NCBI RefSeq assembly: GCF_026626665.1
Contig: NZ_JAPNKE010000002.1
Span: 8,390,001 to 8,454,000 of the forward strand
DNA length: 64,000 nucleotides
Source of the DNA: Nannocystis pusilla
GTDB taxonomy: Bacteria > Myxococcota_A > Polyangia > Nannocystales > Nannocystaceae
Direction: 5' to 3'
How positions within the stretch are numbered: position 1 is the stretch's first letter; the number at the start of each line of letters is the position of its first letter. Position numbers and translations under genes: made by a program. This document shows, one piece after another, positions 36,355 to 46,467 of this stretch. The notes beneath the pieces were generated by a model. That model was not told the DNA's origin and did not search any database. It saw nothing but the letters and a program-made list of their open reading frames with translations.

Positions 36355-39300
36355 GTGACCGCGCCGCAGCCCCCGGCCTCGAGCGACGCAGCCACCCTCC
36401 CCGCGTACTCGCTCGCGGATGGGGCCACCCTCGCCGCCGATCCGGCCGCGAGCGAGCGCCCGCGCGAGCAGCCGAGCCGGATCGGCCGCTTCACGATCAT
36501 CCGCGAGCTCGGCGCGGGCGGGATGGGGGTCGTCTACGCGGCCTACGACGAGCAGCTCGACCGCAAGGTCGCCATCAAGCTGCTGCACGGCGCGGCCGAC
36601 CACGCGACGACGCAGGGCCACGCCCGCCTGCTGCGCGAGGCCCAGGCGCTGGCCCGGCTGTCGCACCCGCACGTGGTCGCGGTCTACGAGGTCGGTAGCT
36701 TCTTGGACCATGTCTTTTTGGCCATGGAGTACGTCCAGGGCGAGCGTGCGCGCGTGGCTCGAGGCGGCCCCGCGGCCGTGGCGCGAGGTGCTGCGGGTGT
36801 TCATCCAGGCCGGTCGCGGGCTCGCGGCCGCCCACGCGGCCGGGCTGGTCCACCGCGACTTCAAGCCCGACAACGCGATGGTCGGCGACGACGGCCGCGT
36901 GCGCGTGCTCGACTTCGGGCTGGCCCGCGCGCCCGAGCCCGAAGCGGCGACGACGACAGAGCACGACGCGATCGCGACCACACGCAACACGCTCGGCTCG
37001 CAGCTGACCGTCGCCGGGGCGGTGGTCGGCACGCCGGCGTACATCGCCCCGGAGCTGTACCTGCGCCTTCCGGCCGACGCGCGCTCGGACCAGTTCGCGT
37101 TCTGCGTCGCGCTGTGGGAGGGGCTCTACGGCCAGCGTCCGTTCCAGGGCGCGACCTTGCAAGCGCTGGCCATGGCGATCTGCGAGGGCCAGGTGACGCC
37201 GCCGCCGCCGGGCCGCCGCGCGCCGGCGTGGCTGCACGCGGCGCTGGTCCGCGGCCTCGACCCGGACCCGGCGCGGCGGTTCCCGTCGATGGAGGCGCTG
37301 CTGGCGGCGATCGGCCGCGACCCCGAGCGCGCCCGCGTCCGCCTGCTCGGAGCCGCGGTGCTGCTGTGCCTGACCGCGCTGACCGGCCTCGGCGTGCGCA
37401 ACGCGGTGGTCGGCCGCGCCGAGCTGTGCGTCGACGGGGCGGCGAAAATAACGAGTGTTTGGGGACAGGTCCAAAAGGACAGCCTCGCCGCGGCGCTGGC
37501 AGCGACCGGCCTGCCCTACGCCCGCGACCTCGGGGCGCGGGTCGGCGTGCGCCTCGACGCCTACGCCGCGGCGTGGGCGGCGGCCCACCGCGACGCGTGC
37601 GAGGACACCGCGGTGCGCAAGGAGCAGTCGCCCGAGCTGCTCGAGCTGCGCATGGCGTGCCTCGAGGGTCGCCGCCACGCGCTGGCCGAGACGGTCGCGC
37701 TGCTGCGCGAGGCCGAGGCGCCGATGCTGACGCGCGCGGTCGAGGCGGTCGAGGGCCTGCCGGCGATCGAGCCGTGCGAAAACCCCAGCTACGTGCGCGC
37801 GGAACACCCGCTGCCGGCGACCGCGGCCGAGGCGATCGCGGAGGCGGGCGCGCGCCAGCGGTTCGAGCGGATCGAGGCGCTGACGCACGCGGACCGCGGA
37901 CGCGAGGCGGACCGCGAGCTGCAGCAGGTCGAGCGCCTGGCGCTGCCGCAGCACCTGGCGCCCGAGCTCGCGCTGGTCCGCGCGTACGTCGACGTGGCCA
38001 ACTCGCGCCGCACCGCCGCTCGCGAGATTTCGAACAGGCCTACCTGGCGGCCCGTCGCGTCGGCGACGACGCGGTCGCCCGGCGCGCGGCCCTGTCGCGG
38101 ATGAACCGCCTCAACGACGACCACCGCCTGCGGCCGCTGTGGGACCTGTGGTCGCGGCTGGCGGAGGTCGAGGTCGAGCGCTCGGGCACGCTGCGCGATC
38201 GGCTGTCGCTGCAGCTCGCCCGCGCCAACTACCTCCGCTCGGCCACGACCGAGTACGCCCGCGCCTACGACCTGCTGTTCCCCGCGCTCGAGGCGTGCGA
38301 GGCCGATCGCGAGTGCCGCAGCTCGACGCTCAGCCCGTATCTGATGGACGCGCTCGGCATCGTCTACACCGAGCTCGGCGACGGCGAGGCGTCGCTGGCG
38401 ATGAACCGCCGCGCCCTGGCCCGCTGGACCGAGATGTTCGGCCCGCGCCACCCCGTCGTCGCCGGCGCGCTCGACAACATCAGCGGGTCGCTCGAGCTGC
38501 TCGGGCGCTACCAGGAGGCGGCCGAGGCCGAGGAGGAGGCGCTGGCGTTGCGGCTGGCCGCGGTCGGCCGCGACACGGTGGTGGTGGCCCAGTCGTACAA
38601 CAACCTCGCCGGAGTGTTGATGCAGCTCGACCAATTGCCGCGCGCCGCGAGCTACCTGCGCGAGACGGCGCGGATCGAGGAGAAGCTGTACGGGCCCGAT
38701 TCGCCGGAGCTGGCAGTGACGCTGATGAACCTGGGCAGCGCGCTGCACACCCTCGGCCACCAGGCGGAGGCGCTGCGCCTGCTGCAGCGCAGCGAGCAGA
38801 TCCAGCGCACCACTCTGGTGCCATACCACGCGGAGACGATGTTCACGCAAGCGCTGCTGGCGGGGGTGTTCCACAGCCTCGGCGACTACGCGGCGTCCGA
38901 GCGCCACTACCTGGCGGCGCTGAAGGTGATCGAGCTGCGCCGCGCGCCCGACCACCTCGGCGCGGCGATGGTGCAGCAGAACTACGCGGTGCTGCTGCGC
39001 CGGCTCGGCCGGGCCCAGGAGGCGCTGGCGCTGGTGTCGCGCGTGCGCAAGCGGCTGTCCGAGCGCGTCGGCGAGTCGCACGTCTACCTGGCCGACCTCG
39101 ACACGACGATCGCGGTGCTCGAGAGCGACCTCGGCGACGCCGCGGCGGCGGAGCAGCACGCGCGCCAGGCGATCGCCCTGCAGGACACGACGCTGGCGCC
39201 GGACGACCCGCGCCGGTTCGAATCGCTGCTGGCCCTCGCCGACCTGCTGCGCGAGCGCGAACCGGCGGAGGCGCTGGCGCTGGCGGAGCGAGCGCTGGCG

Positions 39301-39510
39301 CTGCTGGCGGACGCCCACCCCGACCTCGAGCCGGCCGCCGAGCTGCACGAGACTCTGGCGATCGCGCTGGTCCGCACCGGCGGCGACCGCAGCCGCGCGC
39401 GCGAGTCGGCCTGCCTCGCGGAGCAGCTCCGCCGCCGCTCGGGCGCCCCGTCGCCCGCGAATCACAAGCGGCTCAAGGCGCTGGGGCTGCTGACGCCGCC
39501 GTGCCCGTGA
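36355..39510 (+). CDS. Serine/threonine protein kinase with C-terminal TPR array, two frame breaks
   Basis: About 1051 residues. PknB-like kinase: glycine loop ELGAGGMGVVYAAYD, VAIKLL with Lys75, HRDFKPDNAMV catalytic loop, DFGLARAP, GTPAYIAPELY. Membrane helix near residue 330 (LLGAAVLLCLTALTGLGV). The long C-terminus contains repeated 42-residue TPR units (GSLELLGRYQEAAEAEEEALAL, NLAGVLMQLDQLPRAASYLRE, and more). Breaks near 36745 (EYVQG to SVRAWLE) and 38022 (to DFEQAYLAARRVGDD). The architecture is widespread in myxobacteria, where such kinases sense envelope signals. GTG start at 36355. Confidence 0.9.
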   Translation: MTAPQPPASSDAATLPAYSLADGATLAADPAASERPREQPSRIGRFTIIRELGAGGMGVVYAAYDEQLDRKVAIKLLHGAADHATTQGHARLLREAQALARLSHPHVVAVYEVGSFLDHVFLAMEYVQGERARVARGGPAAVARGAAGVHPGRSRARGRPRGRAGPPRLQARQRDGRRRRPRARARLRAGPRARARSGDDDRARRDRDHTQHARLAADRRRGGGRHAGVHRPGAVPAPSGRRALGPVRVLRRAVGGALRPASVPGRDLASAGHGDLRGPGDAAAAGPPRAGVAARGAGPRPRPGPGAAVPVDGGAAGGDRPRPRARPRPPARSRGAAVPDRADRPRRAQRGGRPRRAVRRRGGENNECLGTGPKGQPRRGAGSDRPALRPRPRGAGRRAPRRLRRGVGGGPPRRVRGHRGAQGAVARAARAAHGVPRGSPPRAGRDGRAAARGRGADADARGRGGRGPAGDRAVRKPQLRARGTPAAGDRGRGDRGGGRAPAVRADRGADARGPRTRGGPRAAAGRAPGAAAAPGARARAGPRVRRRGQLAPHRRSRDFEQAYLAARRVGDDAVARRAALSRMNRLNDDHRLRPLWDLWSRLAEVEVERSGTLRDRLSLQLARANYLRSATTEYARAYDLLFPALEACEADRECRSSTLSPYLMDALGIVYTELGDGEASLAMNRRALARWTEMFGPRHPVVAGALDNISGSLELLGRYQEAAEAEEEALALRLAAVGRDTVVVAQSYNNLAGVLMQLDQLPRAASYLRETARIEEKLYGPDSPELAVTLMNLGSALHTLGHQAEALRLLQRSEQIQRTTLVPYHAETMFTQALLAGVFHSLGDYAASERHYLAALKVIELRRAPDHLGAAMVQQNYAVLLRRLGRAQEALALVSRVRKRLSERVGESHVYLADLDTTIAVLESDLGDAAAAEQHARQAIALQDTTLAPDDPRRFESLLALADLLREREPAEALALAERALALLADAHPDLEPAAELHETLAIALVRTGGDRSRARESACLAEQLRRRSGAPSPANHKRLKALGLLTPPCP

Positions 39511-39794
39511 GGCTTCTATGCTGTCTTTAAGGACATGCTCTATTCGCCATGTTCTTTGAGACATATAAATATCGGGTCGACGTCACCTGTCTCGCAGGAC
39601 ATGGCAGGTGCGCGTGTCCCCGACGATGCGCCCCGGGCTCGCAAGTCGGAGTCGCCTGTCTCGCAGGACATGGCGGGGCGCATGTCCCCGACGATGCGCC
39701 CCGGGCTCGCAAGTCGAAGTCGCTCGTCTCGCGGGACATGGCAGGTGCGCGTGTCCCCGACGATGCGCCCGCGAGCTCGCGGCCCCGCCGCTGC
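39511..39794. repeat. Three-copy 68-69 bp tandem array
   Basis: Units marked by GTCTCGC at 39589, 39658 and 39726, each with GGACATGGC and TCCCCGACGATGCGCCC. Before it lie TGTCTTTAAGGACATGC (about 39523) and ATGTTC-tttg-AGACAT (39549). It lies between the kinase gene and the convergent prenyltransferase gene; no gene is inside. Confidence 0.82.
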
Positions 39795-40712
39795 TCACGG
39801 CCGCAGCAGGCCGACCACCGCCAGCGCGAGGCTCCACAGCACGCACTGCAGGTGGCCGGCGCCGGCGACGAGGAGGATGAAGCGGCGGCACTCGTCGCGC
39901 TGCTCGGCGTCGGCGCTGCCGAGCAGGGCGACGCTGCGGACCACCAGCGCCAGGGTCGGGACCGCCAGCATGGCGACGCCGACGACGCCGAGGCCGGGCA
40001 CGACGAGGCCGCCCATCAGCGCGGCCATCACCAGCAGCTCGAGGCTGTGGCGCCGGGCCGCCCACTGCCCGCGGCGCACCGCGTAGCTGCGCTTGCCCGA
40101 CGACCTGTCCGAAGGGACATCCGGAAGCGAAGTGAGGATGTGGCCGACCACGCCGATCAGGAACAGCGGCGCCAGCGCCAGCCACGGGAACGCCGCGAGC
40201 GAGCCGGCCTGGACGTAGAAGCCGAACAGCGGCAGCACGACGCCGGTGCCGAGGCCCTGCACGACCTCGCCGCCGCCGCGGTACGACAGGCGCAGCGGCG
40301 GGAAGTTGTAGATCCACACCAGCAACGCGGCCGCGGCCACGAACAGCGGGGTCCACGGGCGGCCTGTCCCGAGGGCCAGGTAGAGCGAGAGCCCGAGCAG
40401 ACCGACCAGCGCCAGCCAGGCCGCGTCGCGCAGCTCGCCCGGGCGCAGGCGGCCGTCGGGCAGCACCCGCGAGCCGCCGGAGAACTCGTTGTAGGTGGTG
40501 TTGGCGGCGTCGGTGTCGCGGTCGGCGTAGTCGTTGCTGAACACGATCACCAGCAGCAGCAGCGCGGCGAACATGTGCGCGGCGTACAGGGTGCCCAGCG
40601 AGAACGCGCCGGTGTAGGCGAAAGCGAGCGCCTGCCCGAGCCACAGCGGGACGACGAGGTTGACCTGGGCCAGCGGCCGGGACGCTTGCAGCCACGCGGC
40701 AGGGTCGAACAT
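39795..40712 (-). CDS. UbiA-family prenyltransferase (MenA-like)
   Basis: 305 residues, eight to nine membrane helices. Transfers a polyprenyl chain to an aromatic acceptor, probably in menaquinone synthesis. First Asp motif NDYADRDTD within FSNDYADRDTDAANTTYNEF (the TTYNEFSGG tail is MenA-like); second motif LPDVPSDRSSGKRSY. ATG at 40712 begins MFDPAAWLQASRPLAQVNL, the usual start of the first helix. It starts 16 bases after the CHAT gene stop, so it is probably in the sigma/CHAT operon. A dispersed hairpin (40105-40118) overlaps the second Asp motif. Confidence 0.87.
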   Translation of the reverse strand: MFDPAAWLQASRPLAQVNLVVPLWLGQALAFAYTGAFSLGTLYAAHMFAALLLLVIVFSNDYADRDTDAANTTYNEFSGGSRVLPDGRLRPGELRDAAWLALVGLLGLSLYLALGTGRPWTPLFVAAAALLVWIYNFPPLRLSYRGGGEVVQGLGTGVVLPLFGFYVQAGSLAAFPWLALAPLFLIGVVGHILTSLPDVPSDRSSGKRSYAVRRGQWAARRHSLELLVMAALMGGLVVPGLGVVGVAMLAVPTLALVVRSVALLGSADAEQRDECRRFILLVAGAGHLQCVLWSLALAVVGLLRP

Positions 40713-40728
40713 ACGCGCCACGGTAGCA

Positions 40729-43664
40729 CTACTCGAACACGAGCACGTGGGCGGCCCAGTCGGCGCCGCCGCGGAGGAGCCGCTCGTCACGCACCGCGAC
40801 GGCCGGCGACGCGCCTCGGCGGATCCGCGCGCGCACTGCGTCGAAGAACGGGCCGGCCTCGCGGTCCTCGACCGGCGCCGGCGAGGCGATGACGACCCGC
40901 GCGCCGGCCTCGAGGAAGGCGCTCGGCAGGCTCCACGCCTCGTGCAGGTACGGCGCGACCTGACCGGCGTGGCAGGCCCCGAGGATCACGACCGGACGGG
41001 CCGGCAGGGCGACGCCGCGGATCTGCCCGGCCGTCAGGGTGTGGCGGCCGTCGGCCTCGGGTGTCAGCGCCAGGAACGAAGCGTCCGAGACCGCGAGGTC
41101 GACCAGGCCGTGGACGTGGAACTCGATCTCCCCCGCCGCCGGCAAGGCCTGCAGCACCCGCGTCGGCGTCGCCTCGGGGCCGCTCAGCAGCCGCGTGGTG
41201 GCGTCGCTCGCACCTGTCCACGGGGACAGGCGCGGCAGGCCGAGCGCGGGCGGGGTGGATGCATCGGCGACGACCAGTCGAATGTCCGATGGGACATGTC
41301 CTTTGAAACTGTCCCGAGGGACTGGTGGCCGACGCGGTACGACCACGCGATCTCCGGCGGCAGCAGGCCCGGGCGGCCGGAGAGCGGCGGGCGGGCGAAC
41401 ACCGCGACCTCGGGGCAGGCGCGCACCGCCGCGATCGCGTCGGCGGGCACCAGCGACTCGTCGGCGGCGACAGGCGCGGTGCGGGTGACGAGGCCACCGA
41501 GCGCGGGGCCGGCCTGTCCGAGCGCGACGCTGTAGCTGCGCTCGTGATCGACGGCGAGGCCGAGCGCGCAGGAGGTCGGCGCCGGCGCACCGACCTCCTC
41601 GGCGAGCAGGCCGAGCGCTGCCGCGTGATCGCCCCGGGCCGCCGCGTCGAGCACGAGCGAGGCGTAGCTGAACGACATCGCCTTGAGCGCGTGCGGGTCA
41701 CTGCGCGGCAGCTCGCGGGCAGCAGCGATCGCCTCGCGCAGCAGGGCGCGGCCGACCTCGGGCTCGCCGGCGATGCGCGCCCGGCCCTCGATGTGAGCCG
41801 CGAGCGCGGCCTCGCCGGGGCTCAGGCCGGCGGCCCGCAGCGCCGGCAGCCCGGCAAGCACCGCGTCGAGGTCGCCTCGGTCGCCGCTCATCCGCGCCAG
41901 GTCGGCCTCGACGAACAGCCGCGGCAGCGACGGCGGCAGCTCGCAGTCGGACGCGGCCTGAAGCTCGCGCCGCGCCCCCGCGACGTCGAGCGCGACGATC
42001 GAGAGGCCGGCGAGCACATCCCGCGCGTGGCGCTCGGCCCGGCAGCGAGCCGCGGGTGCGTCAGGCAGGCGCAGCAGGGTCTCGCCGGTGATCGCCCGCG
42101 CCAGGCCGAAGGCACCACGCAGGCGGGCCACCTCGGCGCGCAGCTGCAGGAAGGTCGTCTCGGCGCCCCAGTGTCGATCCTGGAGCACTCGCAAGGCGCC
42201 GGCGTCGAGCGGCGCCGCGGCCTCGGTGAGGCGGTGCATCAGCGCCAGCAGCTCGGCGTGGGCCAGCTCGAGCCGCGCGCAGCGGTAGCCGAGGCCAGGC
42301 CCGCACAGCGCCCGCGCTGCGGTCAGCGTCGCCTCGGCCGCCGCGTACTCGCCGGCGTCGACCTGCGCGGCGGCCCGCTCCTGGGCGGCGAGCATCCGCA
42401 GCCACGGGTCGCCTGTACTTTCGGCCAGCTTGGTAAAGCGCTCGAGATCGGCGCGCGCGCGGCCGGCGTGGACCAGGGCGCCGAGAGCGATGTCGTTCTG
42501 CCCGGCGGCCCGCGCCCGCGCGGCCAGGTCGGCCCCGTCGCCGCCGCGCCCGAGCGCGAGCTCGGCGTACGCCGCGGCCAGCGGGCCGCGCCGGGCGAAC
42601 GGGGCCTTCGCTGTCTTTTGCAGCATGTCCCCAAGGACATGTCCTCCGGCGAGGCGATCGAGCCGCTCGGCCAGCGGCGCCAGCGCGAGCACCCGCGCCG
42701 GCGTGGGAGCGGCGCGCACCGCGTCGTAGAAGTAGAGGCGCACCAGCGACGGCGCGGCGGCGATCGTGGCCTCGGCGATCGGCTCGCCGCGCTCGACCAG
42801 CGCCGCCCCGGCCGCCTGCACGTCGGCGAACAGCTGCTCGCGCGCGGCCGGCGAACGCCGCAGCGCGGCGGCCTGGGCCCGCGCCTCGGCGCCCCACGCG
42901 GGGGTATCGACGGCCGCGAGCTGCTCGAGCGCGTCGGCGGCCAGGCGCGGCAGGCCCAGCTCGCGCAGCGCCAGGGCCCGGTTCCAGCGCGCCTGCAGGT
43001 GCTCGGGCGCGGCCGCCAGCGCGGCGTCGGCGAGCGCGAGCGCCGGCTCGGCCTGGCCCTGCATCAAGGCCAGCGCGGCGAGGTCGCTGTCGCGGTCGGG
43101 CGAGGGGCCGAGCCGCAGCAAGACGGCCTGGGCCTGGGCAAGCTCGCCGCGCAGCGCGTGCGCTGCCGCCAGGCCGCGCAGCTCGCCGGCCTGCTCGAGC
43201 CGCGAGAGCTCGCTCAGTGGGATCGGCTCGCCCGCGACCGCACCGCCGGCGCGCAGCACGGCGTAGTCGCGGTGGACATCGGCCGGCGCGAAGCTGAGGC
43301 GCGCCTCGACCCCGCGCGTCGGCGTCAGAGTGAGTGACCTAGCATCTGGCTCTTGCGACATGCCCTCGGGGACATGCCCGAGCTCGGGCCCGCCGCCCGG
43401 CCCGCGCAAGTACAGGGCGAGCGCGGCGGCGGCGGCGAGCAGCGGCACCGCGGCCCACCAGCCCCGCCGCTTGCGTGAGGTCAGCGAGATCACCGGAGCC
43501 GCCGGCGCGGCCTCGGGCCCGGTCGCGACCTGCAGCTGCATGAGCACGTGCAGCGCCTGCTGACAGCCCGCGCACTCGACGAGGTGGGCCTCGAACGCCG
43601 CGCGCGCGTCGCCCTCGAGCTCGCCGTCGAAGTAGCGGTCGATGTCGTCGCAACGGCGGGTCAT
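40729..43664 (-). CDS. Anti-sigma zinc-finger, TPR and CHAT protease fusion, one frame break
   Basis: About 978 residues. zf-HC2 domain: MTRRCDDIDRYFDGELEGDA then HLVECAGC (His27, Cys31, Cys34), as in anti-sigma factors. Membrane helix about 70-87 (WWAAVPLLAAAAALALYL). Residues about 150-780 are helical TPR-like repeats rich in ALAL and LAAA. The C-terminal CHAT domain has LVVADASTPPALGLPRL, catalytic His in IEFHVHGLV (codon 41110-41112) and Cys in VVILGACHAGQ (codon 40972-40974). One base is missing between TPR and CHAT near 41290, where a dispersed hairpin lies. The ATG overlaps the sigma-factor stop (ATGA), so the pair is coupled. Confidence 0.85.
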
Positions 43665-44212
43665 GGGTGGCTCTCGTCGGCGGCGCGGGCCGGCAGCAGC
43701 AGGTCACGGAGCTTGCGGCGGGCCCTTGCGAGGCGAGTGCCGACGGTGGCCTTGGGGATCCCGAGGCGCGCGGCGATCTCTTGATACGGCACGCCCTCGA
43801 GGCTGTGAAGCTGGTAGACGCGGCGAAAGTCGGGCTCGAGCCGCTCGACCGCGGCGACGACGTCGTCGCGGGTCAGCGCCGCCCAGGCCGGCTCGGCCGC
43901 CGGCTCCGGCGCCGGCAAGGCGACCTCGTCGAGCGAGGCGTGCGTCGGCCCGCGCACCCGCGCGCGACAGCGGTCGAGGAAGAGGTGGTGCAGCATCGTG
44001 CACAGCCACGCGCGCAGGTTGGTCCCCGGCTGGAACTGCGCGCGTCGCTGCAGCGCCCGCTCGAAGGTGTCCTGCAGCAGGTCGCCGGCGTCGGCCGGGT
44101 TGCGACACAGCCGCAAGGCGAGGTCGCGCAGCGCGTGCTCGTGCTCCCGCAGGGCGCGATGGAAGTCCGCCGCGGCGTCGATCGGCGGATCGATGACTGG
44201 CGGCGGGACCAT
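43661..44212 (-). CDS. ECF RNA polymerase sigma factor
   Basis: 183 residues. Region 2: DLALRLCRNPADAGDLLQDTFERAL and NLRAWLCTMLHHLFLDRCR. Region 4: LEPDFRRVYQLHSLEGVPYQEIAARLGIPKATVGTRLARARRKL. Typical ECF length and spacing, with no extra domains. It directs polymerase to a small regulon, and its stop overlaps the start of the zinc-finger/TPR/CHAT protein, the presumed membrane-bound anti-sigma partner. An upstream secreted protein gene is 40 bases away. ATG at 44212. Confidence 0.93.
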   Translation of the reverse strand: MVPPPVIDPPIDAAADFHRALREHEHALRDLALRLCRNPADAGDLLQDTFERALQRRAQFQPGTNLRAWLCTMLHHLFLDRCRARVRGPTHASLDEVALPAPEPAAEPAWAALTRDDVVAAVERLEPDFRRVYQLHSLEGVPYQEIAARLGIPKATVGTRLARARRKLRDLLLPARAADESHP

Positions 44213-44252
44213 GGATGGCGACGGCGGACGATGCCACGCGACAGATCGACGG

Positions 44253-44929
44253 TCAACCGCGGCCGAGCTTGCCCTGGATCAGCTGACCGGCCACGCCGGC
44301 GATGTTGCCGGTGTCGAGGATCCTCCGCACCAGCTCGTCGGGAAATCCGGGCGGGCCGGGCGGCACCGGCGGGCGCAAGATGATCACCGCGCCGCTGCCC
44401 GCGAGGCCCATGATCGTCTGCGGCAGGCCCTCCTGGTACTTGCCGTCGAGCGGCGTCATGTGGCCGATCGTGGCGAAGTGCTTGTGGATGTCGCCGTCGC
44501 GGATCGCCGCGATCCGCTGGTCCTTGAGGTCGACGAGGAAGGCGACGAAGCGGTTCGGATCTTGCCCATGGTCGGTGACGACGACGACGGAGCTCTCGAG
44601 GTACGGCCAGTTCGGCCCGCCCTGCCAGTGTTCGAACTTCTCCAGCGGCAACACCTCGGGCAGCTTCATCGACTCGGCGGAATAACTGCCCGACTTGAAC
44701 GCGAACTTGGGCGCCTGCGTGACCTTGGGCAGCTTGCTGGTGTCGATCTGCTCGGACTGCGGCGGGAACTGAGGATCTGCGGGACCTGGGGAAACTTGCC
44801 GGTGTCGACCTGCTCCGGTCGCAGAACCTTGGGGTTCAAGATCGGCACCTGACCCTTCGGGTTCGCCGGCTCGATCGGCGCGAGGACGGCCGACCACCAG
44901 GCGGCGATGATGACGAGTGCTAGGTTCAT
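44253..44929 (-). CDS. Secreted protein of unknown function, one frame break
   Basis: About 225 residues after repair. Signal peptide MNLALVIIAAWWSAVLA. The N-terminus has three repeated phrases: VLRPEQVDTGKFPQVPQ, PQSEQIDTSKLPKVTQ and MKLPEVLPLEKF. The remainder includes SSVVVVTDHGQDPNRFVAFLVDLKDQRIAA and GLAGSGAVIILRPPVPPG. The frame is lost near 44770, inside the repeated region. It is the first gene of the sigma/CHAT operon by spacing, so it could be a target or sensor component. No known family. Confidence 0.68.
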
Positions 44930-45525
44930 GGCTCCGATCCTCCTGCGCACGACTCGGCGCGCTCGGCCGCCCGCGCGGCGGCCCACTCTACCAACCTCGA
45001 GTTTTTGCAAACGCGGCCGCGACCGCGCGTGCTCGCGTTCACATGCGCGGCCTCGCGACCGCAGGTGCGTCGACTCGACGACGACAGCGTCGACGCGACG
45101 AGAGACCTCGACGAGTGACTCGTCGCGCTCACGGCGAGGAGACCCTCGCGGGCTGCTCGCGCAACGCATCCTATCTCTTGAATTTCTGGCGAGAGAGATG
45201 GCCGCTCGTGTCGACGGCCGGGGGCGCTCCTCCTTGGCAATTCGGCGGGGTGTTCCCTCCGACAACGCCGGGCGGCCGCGATCTTCCCGGGCTCGCACAA
45301 TCTTTTTACGGCCCGACGGCGCGCGCCTCCGCGCCGTTCGTCCATCGGTCGGCAGATGCCGGGTCGGGTGCCGCCGGGCGATCTATTCGCATGTCCATGA
45401 GGACATGCTTTAAAGGACATCATGAAGATCGGCCGTCGCGCGCGGGCGCGCCTCGACTTCGGTGGACCCTCGTGCGCGCATCCTTCAGACTCGTCGCGGT
45501 CGCTGCCGCGGCCGCACGGGAGTCC
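44930..45525. other. Divergent intergenic region upstream of the sigma operon and the esterase
   Basis: No gene seen. Bases 45060-45130 are rich in GTCGACG/CGTCGAC sequence and could form alternative hairpins. A perfect 8-bp hairpin GCATGTCC-atga-GGACATGC lies at 45389-45408, immediately followed by TTTAAAGGACATCATG, making a double element about 100 bases before the esterase. Promoters for both directions should lie here but I cannot identify -35/-10 boxes. Confidence 0.6.
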
Positions 45526-46467
45526 ATGTCTTCACGTCACCTGGTCGATCCGCAGCTGGCCCCTTTATTAAATGCTTTGCCGTCGATCGAGCTGAGCCCG
45601 CAGGCGCTCACGCAGATCCGCGCGCTCATGCCGCCTGCGAGCGAGCCGTTGCCGGATCTGGCTGCATCGGAGCGGCTCGTCCCCGGGCCCGAGGGGGCAC
45701 CGGACGTGCGCGTGGTCGTCTACGAGCCGCGGCGGCGACTGGGGCTCGGGCCGGCCTACTTGCACATGCACGGCGGCGGTTACGTGATGGGCTCGCCGCA
45801 CATGGCCGCCGCGCGCAACCAGGCGCTGGCGAGCGCGCTCGGCTGCGTGGTGGTGTCGGTCGACTACCGCCTCGCGCCCGAGACTTCGTTCCCCGGCCCG
45901 GTCGAGGACTGCTACGCGGCGCTGAAGTGGCTGCACGAGCACGCCGAGGAGCTGGGCGTCGATCGCAAGCGGATCGCCATCGGGGGCGAGAGCGCCGGCG
46001 GCGGGCTGGCGGCCGCGCTGGGGCTGCTGGCGCGCGACCGCGGCGAGGTGCCGGTGGCGTTCCAGTTGCTCGTGTATCCGATGCTCGACGATCGCACCTG
46101 CGTCGAGGTCGAGCCGAACCCGCTCGTCGGCGAGTTCGTGTGGACGCGAGACAACAACCACTTCGGCTGGAAGGCCCTGCTCGGCGGCCAACCTGGCGGC
46201 GAGGACGTCTCGCCATACGCGGCGGCCGGTCGCGCCGCCGACCTCTCGAGGCTGCCGCCGACCTACATCGCAGTGGGCGCGCTCGACCTGTTCCTCGCCG
46301 AAGACGTCGCGTACGCGCAGCGGCTCCTGCGGGCGGGCGTGCCGACCGAGCTGCACGTGTACCCGGGCGCCTTCCACGGGTTCGACATGGTCACGCACGC
46401 CGAGGTGGCGCAGCGGTTCGAACGCGAGCTGCGCGACGCCCTCCGCCGCGGGCTCCGCCCGAGCTGA
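45526..46467 (+). CDS. Alpha/beta hydrolase, hormone-sensitive lipase family
   Basis: 313 residues. HSL-type carboxylesterase: oxyanion motif YLHMHGGGYVMGS, nucleophile elbow GGESAGGGLAAAL (Ser), acid in AVGALDLFLAEDV (Asp), and His in PGAFHGFDM. The cap region is short and the length matches bacterial HSL esterases (about 310). Substrate would be short-chain esters; no signal peptide, so cytoplasmic. ATG at 45526 has GGGAG a few bases upstream. Convergent with the PhoB-like regulator gene. Confidence 0.92.
   Translation: MSSRHLVDPQLAPLLNALPSIELSPQALTQIRALMPPASEPLPDLAASERLVPGPEGAPDVRVVVYEPRRRLGLGPAYLHMHGGGYVMGSPHMAAARNQALASALGCVVVSVDYRLAPETSFPGPVEDCYAALKWLHEHAEELGVDRKRIAIGGESAGGGLAAALGLLARDRGEVPVAFQLLVYPMLDDRTCVEVEPNPLVGEFVWTRDNNHFGWKALLGGQPGGEDVSPYAAAGRAADLSRLPPTYIAVGALDLFLAEDVAYAQRLLRAGVPTELHVYPGAFHGFDMVTHAEVAQRFERELRDALRRGLRPS

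Noticed and set aside
40729..43664. Programmed ribosomal frameshift controlling CHAT domain production
   Set aside because: Attractive because the break lies at a hairpin between TPR and CHAT, but there is no heptameric slippery sequence and similar breaks are everywhere in the window, so error is the simpler reading.
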